Source: an uncultured Collinsella sp.
GTDB lineage: Bacteria; Actinomycetota; Coriobacteriia; Coriobacteriales; Coriobacteriaceae
NCBI GenBank assembly: GCA_958433005.1
Contig: CAUAWV010000055.1
Location: 1 to 10,170 of the forward strand
Length of the DNA: 10,170 nucleotides
Direction of reading: 5' to 3'
The position numbers and the translations under genes were made by a program. Every line of letters starts with the position of its first letter. The stretch's first letter is position 1. Shown in pieces: positions 6,996 through 10,170 of this stretch. The notes under the pieces were generated by a model. It ran no database searches. It was not told where the DNA came from and saw nothing but the letters and a program-made list of their open reading frames with translations.

Positions 6996-7430
6996 CTACT
7001 CACCGGTTTCGATGCGCTCCGGCGTGCTCTCGTGGTAGATGAGCGTAAACGTACCGATCTGGACGGAAGAACCGTCGTGCAGCGGGGCTGCATTGACGAT
7101 GGCACCGTCGACCCAGGTGCCATTGAGCGAGCCCAAGTCCTCGATGCGAGCGCCGAGGCCCTCGCGGATAATGCGCGCGTGGCTGCGCGATACGGTCATG
7201 TCATTGAGGAAGATGCCGTTCGCAGGATCGCGGCCGATGGTGGTCACGTCGTCCTCGAGCTCAAAGGCGGCACCAGTCTGCGGACCCTTGACGATGGACA
7301 GAACGGGGGCGGTGATGCGCACGTTGGCCATGAGGTCGGGAACGGTGACGTCGCTTGAAGGCACGCGGAATACGCAGGTAGCGTCAGCAGTCTTATCATT
7401 CTGAGCCATATTGTTTACCATGTTGTCCAT
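6996..7430 (-). CDS. GarA/OdhI-like FHA domain protein (144 aa)
   Basis: Small cytoplasmic phosphothreonine-binding protein. In mycobacteria and corynebacteria its relatives (GarA, OdhI) are phosphorylated on an N-terminal threonine by Ser/Thr kinases and, when unphosphorylated, inhibit 2-oxoglutarate-using enzymes. Here the N-terminal motif is ADATCVFR (15-22), against VETTSVFR in GarA/OdhI, so only the second threonine (T18) is kept. The FHA domain fills about 40-132, with IGRDP (65-69), TVSRSHA (79-85) and DLGSLNGTWV (98-107). These include the phosphate-contact residues R67, S81 and N103. The ATG at 7430 is chosen over the one at 7463 because AGGGG precedes it by 5-6 nt. It lies 66 nt after pgsA and 3 nt before ftsR. 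The partner enzymes in an anaerobe may differ from the 2-oxoglutarate dehydrogenase known for OdhI. Confidence 0.88.
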   Translation of the reverse strand: MDNMVNNMAQNDKTADATCVFRVPSSDVTVPDLMANVRITAPVLSIVKGPQTGAAFELEDDVTTIGRDPANGIFLNDMTVSRSHARIIREGLGARIEDLGSLNGTWVDGAIVNAAPLHDGSSVQIGTFTLIYHESTPERIETGE

Positions 7431-7480
7431 GACAACCCCTAACTTATCGCGGACGTGCCGCAAATAATGAACCGTACGTA

Positions 7481-7486
7481 ATCATA
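7481..7486 (-). promoter_or_regulatory. Possible internal -10 box before the FHA gene
   Basis: TATGAT on the minus strand lies in the 66-nt pgsA-FHA gap, 50 nt before the FHA start. There is no recognisable -35. It could give the FHA-ftsR-apt-nlpC genes some independence from pgsA. Confidence 0.25.
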
Positions 7487-7496
7487 CCCCAACGAA

Positions 7497-8201
7497 TCAG
7501 TCTTCGATTTCAGGGTTCAGAAAGTCGATGTCCTCGTCCTCGGGATGCGCGAGAGCCTGTTTAATGGCCACTCCGCCCTTAATGGAATAGATGACAGCCG
7601 TGAGCATGGAGAAGATCACGCCGCCGTACACAAAGAAGATGCCGAGGGGCACCGAGCTTCCGTTGAGGCCCGGGAAGGCCGTAAGGGTTGAAGGTAAAAG
7701 ATGCAGGCCGTCAATAACGGGGAACCCGAGCAGCATGAGCGAGAAGCCGGTCATGAGCAGTGCAGTGGCAATCTTTCCGGGAAAGACGACATCGATGGGG
7801 CGACGGTGATAATGACGCACGATAAGCGTGCCGATGCCCAGATAGATGTCGCGGCCAATAATGAGCACGCAGACCCAGATTGGCAGCTCTCCGCGAACCA
7901 CCAGCCCAAGTACGCCGGTGAACAGCAGCGCACGGTCGCAGATGGGATCCATGACCTTGCCGAGCCACGAGACCGTCTTGGTCATGCGGGCGATCTGACC
8001 GTCCATCCAGTCGGTGGAGGCGGCAACGGCGTAGATAACGATGGCGATGACGCGGTTGTTATCCGTCACAAACAGGTACAGAAATACCAGGGTGAGGATC
8101 AGGCGCGTAAAGGTGATGAAATTGGAGATCGTAAAGATCTTATTCGACGGGTAATCGGAAGTGCCGATAAGCTCCTTTTTGATCTTCTTTTTGATGCCCA
8201 C
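7497..8201 (-). CDS. pgsA: CDP-alcohol phosphatidyltransferase, PgsA-like (234 aa)
   Basis: Integral membrane enzyme of phospholipid synthesis, most likely CDP-diacylglycerol-glycerol-3-phosphate phosphatidyltransferase, which makes phosphatidylglycerophosphate. The family motif DGx2ARx8Gx3Dx3D is complete (D67, G68, A71, R72, G81, D85, D89). About six hydrophobic segments follow the expected pattern (for example 29-46, 50-63, 91-102, 107-126, 143-160 and 186-206). The tail is acidic (EDEDIDFLNPEIED). The frame stays open to an ATG at 8327, but a GTG at 8201 with GGGGGAG 4 nt upstream starts a lysine-rich N-terminus followed by the conserved NFITFTRLILT, so GTG is preferred. It is first in the minus-strand cluster. 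A pgsA-type gene near garA and the Rv1828 regulator is also seen in mycobacteria. A cardiolipin or other CDP-alcohol product cannot be ruled out. Confidence 0.85.
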   Translation of the reverse strand: MGIKKKIKKELIGTSDYPSNKIFTISNFITFTRLILTLVFLYLFVTDNNRVIAIVIYAVAASTDWMDGQIARMTKTVSWLGKVMDPICDRALLFTGVLGLVVRGELPIWVCVLIIGRDIYLGIGTLIVRHYHRRPIDVVFPGKIATALLMTGFSLMLLGFPVIDGLHLLPSTLTAFPGLNGSSVPLGIFFVYGGVIFSMLTAVIYSIKGGVAIKQALAHPEDEDIDFLNPEIED

Positions 8202-8205
8202 AGGA

Positions 8206-8212
8206 CTCCCCC
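8206..8212 (-). promoter_or_regulatory. Ribosome binding site supporting the GTG start of pgsA
   Basis: GGGGGAG on the minus strand lies 4 nt before the GTG. No comparable site precedes the ATGs in the upstream open extension. The spacing is a little short. Confidence 0.55.
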
Positions 8213-8237
8213 GCTGGTTAACGACAAAACTTTCGAT

Positions 8238-8243
8238 ACTATA
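8238..8243 (-). promoter_or_regulatory. Candidate -10 box of the pgsA cluster
   Basis: TATAGT on the minus strand would give a transcript start near 8231, about 30 nt before the GTG start. No convincing -35 is seen at the usual distance. If real, it rules out the longer pgsA reading frame, whose start at 8327 would be upstream of the transcript. Confidence 0.4.
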
Positions 8244-8329
8244 CCCGTTCCGGCGATGTCTATCCAGCGTAAGCATAGAGAGTCCAGACATATGGAGGAT
8301 GCTACTGGGTTGTGCGGCATTCTGCATTT

Positions 8330-8386
8330 GTGTACATCAGCCTCCAAATATGACATTTTTCGGCATCTTTGATGGCTGATGTACAC
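8330..8386. repeat. Long palindrome between pgsA and the ABC operon
   Basis: Perfect 13-nt arms (8330-8342 GTGTACATCAGCC and 8374-8386) extend, after a 2x2 mismatch, by four more pairs (CAAA/TTTG). The 19-nt centre contains ATTTTTCGGCATC. GTTTTG follows on the plus side, too short a T-run for a clear terminator. It lies between two divergent transcription units, so a terminator is not expected. It could be an operator pair (TGTACATCA half-sites 44 nt apart) or a dispersed repeat. Confidence 0.7.
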
Positions 8387-8546
8387 GTTTTGATTCGGTG
8401 ATTACATCGATCGGGAAAGTTGTTGCCTTAAGCAAATTAATCATGATGTGCGGGTCGAGAAGGGTTGGCGCCAAAAGAGCCCAACGGCCGTTACGGCTTC
8501 GTTAGAAACACGCCCCACCATGGATGGTGAACCCGAAAGGTAAGGC

Positions 8547-8573
8547 GCGCGGGCACGGTGACTCGGCCCGCGC
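8547..8573 (+). promoter_or_regulatory. GC-rich leader hairpin before the LanF-type gene
   Basis: GCGCGGG and CCCGCGC pair around a 13-nt loop. The hairpin ends 11 nt before the ribosome site AAAGGA (8585-8590). It could affect translation, but there is no sign of an alternative fold or leader peptide of the attenuator type. Confidence 0.35.
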
Positions 8574-8597
8574 TCCCGGAAGAGAAAGGATAAACCC

Positions 8598-9326
8598 ATG
8601 GGTTACATGCTCGAGACGCGCGGGCTCACCAAGCGCTTTGGCCGCGGCGACCAGGCGCAGGACGCCGTGGCCGACGTGAGCCTTCATATCCGCGAGGGCG
8701 AGGTGTACGGGCTGCTCGGTCCCAACGGCGCCGGCAAGTCGACAACGCTCAAGATGATCTGCGGGATGCTGCGGCCGACGGCCGGGGAGATCCTCTTTGC
8801 CGGGCACGCCTGGCGCCGCGAGGACCTCTACGCAATCGGCAGCCTCATCGAGGAGGCGCCGCTCTACCCCAACCTCACCGCGCGCGAGAACCTGCGCGTG
8901 CGCACCACGCTGCTGGGCCTTCCCGAGAGCCGCATAGATGAGGTGCTCGCCGCCGTGGACCTCGCGGACACCGGGAAGAAGCGCGCCGGGCGCTTCTCGA
9001 TGGGGATGCGGCAGCGCCTGGGGCTCGCGCTGGCGCTGATCGCCCGGCCACGCCTGCTCGCACTCGACGAGCCCACCAACGGGCTCGACCCCATCGGCAT
9101 CGAGGAGCTGCGCGACCAGATCCGCGGCTTCGCGGCGGCGGGTACGACGGTAATCGTCTCGAGCCACATCCTCTCCGAGGTGCAGCAGATGGCGGACACC
9201 ATCGGCATCATCTGCGGGGGGCGCCTCGCCTACGAGGATGCGCTTCGGCCCGGGCAGGACCTCGAGGAACTCTTCATGAGCTTCTGTCGGGAAGGGCGAC
9301 GAGCGCGCGGGGAGGTGGCGGCATGA
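8598..9326 (+). CDS. Lantibiotic-immunity ABC transporter ATP-binding protein, LanF type (242 aa)
   Basis: ATPase of a LanFEG-type exporter, which removes nisin-, epidermin- or mutacin-like peptides from the membrane of the producer or of a resistant cell. Walker A GPNGAGKST is at 41-49, the signature FSMGMRQRLG at 133-142 (the usual LSGGQ is replaced, as in this family), Walker B LLALDEP at 153-159, the D-loop at 162-164 and the switch histidine H190. The segment GSLIEEAPLYPNLTARENL (81-99) and DPIGIEELRDQIR are hallmarks of the MutF/SpaF/EpiF group. Glutamate stands where most ABC ATPases have the Q-loop glutamine (E85/E86), a known feature of LanF proteins. The start has AAAGGA 7 nt upstream. 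It overlaps the permease gene by 4 nt. Its GC-rich codon use is visibly unlike that of the genes to the left. Confidence 0.9.
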   Translation: MGYMLETRGLTKRFGRGDQAQDAVADVSLHIREGEVYGLLGPNGAGKSTTLKMICGMLRPTAGEILFAGHAWRREDLYAIGSLIEEAPLYPNLTARENLRVRTTLLGLPESRIDEVLAAVDLADTGKKRAGRFSMGMRQRLGLALALIARPRLLALDEPTNGLDPIGIEELRDQIRGFAAAGTTVIVSSHILSEVQQMADTIGIICGGRLAYEDALRPGQDLEELFMSFCREGRRARGEVAA

Positions 9327-10093
9327 CGGGTGAGAAAGGCGGCCTGCTCGCGGCCCTGCGCGCCGAGGCCCTGAAGTCGCGCCACGCGGCACCGGTTCGC
9401 CTGGCCGTGCTCATGGCGCTGCCGATGCCGCTGCTCGGCGCGATGCCCTACCGGGGCGTGCAGATCTTCAGCGCGTGGAACTACTGGTACGCGCTCTTCC
9501 TGCCCGTGTGTCTCTCGCTCGTGGTGGCGTGCGTCGCGCGGGCGGACGCTCGCACGCGGATGCGGGGGCTTCTGGGCCTGGGCTTCCCGCTCGGGCGCGC
9601 CTGGTGGGCCAAGGCGCTCTGGTGCCTCGCGCTCTGCACGCTCTCGAACCTCGTGGTCTTCGGCATCTACCTCGCGGGATCGGCGTTCTCCTCGCAGGGC
9701 CTCACGGCCGCGGGCACGCTCACGATGCTCCTCTGCGCGCTCGTCAACACGGTGACCGCGGCGTGGATGATCCCCGCAGGGCTCTTCCTCACGGCGCGGC
9801 TCGGCATGCTCGCGGGCATCTTCTGCCCGCTCGTCGCGCAGCTCGTGGGTGGGTTCGCCTGGTCGTTGGTGCCGTTGCCGCAGCTCTTTCCGCCGTCGGC
9901 GAGCATGGTCATCCCCACGAGCTTCATCCCCGTGCTGCCGAGCGGCGAGCCACTCGCGGCGGACATGGCGCTCGGCGGGGCGCTCGCGGCGGACGGCATG
10001 CTCACGCTGGCGGGCCTTGCGGTCAGCGCGCTCGCGTTCGCCGCGCTCACGGCGGCGGGTGCGGCCTGGTTCGCGCGCTCCGAGGAGAGGTGA
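9323..10093 (+). CDS. Lantibiotic-immunity ABC transporter permease, LanE/MutE type (256 aa)
   Basis: Membrane partner of the ATPase. It begins with a short cytoplasmic stretch (LRAEALKSRHAAPVRLA) and then shows about six hydrophobic segments (near 27-40, 56-72, 100-116, 131-155, 159-180 and 224-250). The segment FSAWNYWYALFLP (about 50-62) followed by a basic loop (ARADARTRMRG) resembles the NWWY region of MutE/EpiE permeases. Its ATG overlaps the ATPase stop (ATGA). The next ORF overlaps its own stop (TGATG), the coupling expected in a LanF-E-G operon. The codon use is very GC-rich. Assignment to E rather than G rests on gene order and the NWWY-like segment. Confidence 0.8.
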   Translation: MTGEKGGLLAALRAEALKSRHAAPVRLAVLMALPMPLLGAMPYRGVQIFSAWNYWYALFLPVCLSLVVACVARADARTRMRGLLGLGFPLGRAWWAKALWCLALCTLSNLVVFGIYLAGSAFSSQGLTAAGTLTMLLCALVNTVTAAWMIPAGLFLTARLGMLAGIFCPLVAQLVGGFAWSLVPLPQLFPPSASMVIPTSFIPVLPSGEPLAADMALGGALAADGMLTLAGLAVSALAFAALTAAGAAWFARSEER

Positions 10094-10134
10094 TGGCCAT
10101 GTCACGAATCTCCGATGTATTCCGTAACATCTAA
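10093..10134 (+). pseudogene. Truncated third cistron, probable remnant of a LanG-type permease
   Basis: An ATG overlaps the stop of the preceding permease (TGATG), with GAGGAGAGG just upstream as ribosome site, exactly where a LanG permease gene should start. The frame reads only 13 residues (MAMSRISDVFRNI) and then stops with TAA at 10132-10134. The sequence after about 10100 is much less GC-rich than the operon. A 13-residue product is far too short for a permease of about 240-250 residues. It could instead be a chance ORF after a two-gene operon. Confidence 0.45.
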
Positions 10135-10170
10135 ATCGACAAAAACGGCAGCATAAAGTCGACACTTCCC
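10129..10170. mobile_element. Possible insertion-sequence end at the window edge
   Basis: Two related motifs occur here in the same orientation: CATCTAAATCGACA (10129-10142) and CATAAAGTCGACA (about 10152-10164), sharing a CAT..AAA.TCGACA core. Repeated short motifs near a junction, the drop in GC and a broken cistron are what an IS end would give. No transposase is in the window and no target duplication can be checked. An ordinary intergenic region is the alternative. Confidence 0.3.

Larger units (their letters stand above)
8202..8597. other. 396-nt gene-free divergent region between pgsA and the ABC operon
   Basis: No supported gene. The left part (8202-8245) holds the pgsA start signals. 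The middle holds the palindrome 8330-8386. The right part (about 8455-8597) becomes GC-rich and has several small inverted repeats: TTGGCGCCAA at 8464-8473, AACGGCCGTT at 8484-8493, CACCAT/ATGGTG at 8516-8529, and GCGCGGG/CCCGCGC at 8547-8553 and 8567-8573. A possible plus-strand promoter is TTGTTG (8420-8425) with CATGAT (8442-8447) at 16-nt spacing. The change in composition from about 8455 may mark the left edge of acquired DNA. Confidence 0.5.

Noticed and set aside
8202..8327. N-terminal extension of pgsA to an ATG at 8327
   Set aside because: The extra 42 residues have no family match or ribosome site. A GTG with GGGGGAG and a plausible -10 lie downstream of that ATG.
8520..8543. Seven-codon ORF (MDGEPER) in the leader of the ABC operon
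   Set aside because: There is no ribosome site, no attenuator-like fold pairing with it, and no enriched regulatory codon. It is probably chance.
8502..9392. 296-residue open frame on the minus strand opposite the LanF-type gene
   Set aside because: It is antisense to a protein with complete ABC ATPase motifs, and its composition is typical of a GC-rich shadow frame.
9230..10165. 311-residue open frame on the minus strand opposite the LanE-type gene
   Set aside because: It is extremely R/E/H-rich, as expected from the antisense of GC-rich coding DNA. The plus-strand permease has clear membrane segments and coupled starts.
1..10170. CRISPR array, tRNA or rRNA genes
   Set aside because: No regularly spaced direct repeats and no tRNA or rRNA signature were seen on either strand.

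Overview
The window looks like chromosomal DNA of a gut actinobacterium of the class Coriobacteriia, most likely Collinsella or a close relative. This is inferred from moderate-to-high GC, actinobacterial gene content (a pgsA / GarA-type FHA / FtsR-type MerR cluster) and AAAGGA-like ribosome binding sites. Genus assignment is from pattern recognition, not a search.

Layout. Positions 1-152 hold no gene but carry a large composite palindrome (42-133). A minus-strand glycolipid-type GT28 glycosyltransferase (153-1454) is divergent from thioredoxin reductase trxB (1573-2511, plus). After a strong terminator comes a DUF1836 helix-turn-helix protein (2666-3277, plus). It converges on a minus-strand DegV/FakB fatty-acid-binding protein (3351-4217) across a bidirectional terminator. 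A 165-nt gap (4218-4382) holds the degV promoter, a perfect 16-bp-arm palindrome and the terminator of the next unit. Then comes a minus-strand cluster, in transcription order pgsA (8201-7497), GarA/OdhI-like FHA (7430-6996), FtsR-like MerR (6992-6114), apt (6073-5543) and a secreted NlpC/P60 endopeptidase (5510-4383). Gaps are 66, 3, 40 and 32 nt, so it could be read as one unit joining phospholipid synthesis, a phospho-switch FHA protein, a division-type regulator, adenine salvage and wall remodelling. The 396-nt gene-free stretch 8202-8597 carries the pgsA promoter region, a second long palindrome and the leader of the next operon.

The right end (8598-10093, plus) is a visibly GC-richer pair: an ATP-binding protein and a permease of the lantibiotic-immunity (LanF/LanE) ABC family, overlapping by 4 nt. 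A third cistron starts in the expected coupled position (10093) but stops after 13 codons, where the sequence turns AT-richer and shows short repeated motifs. This suggests truncation of the LanG-type permease, perhaps by an insertion sequence whose end lies at the window edge. No lantibiotic precursor or biosynthetic gene is present, so the module looks like stand-alone immunity.

No clearly new multi-gene system is visible. The best leads are three long unexplained palindromes, the truncated immunity operon, and an FHA protein that keeps only one of the two switch threonines known in mycobacterial and corynebacterial homologues.
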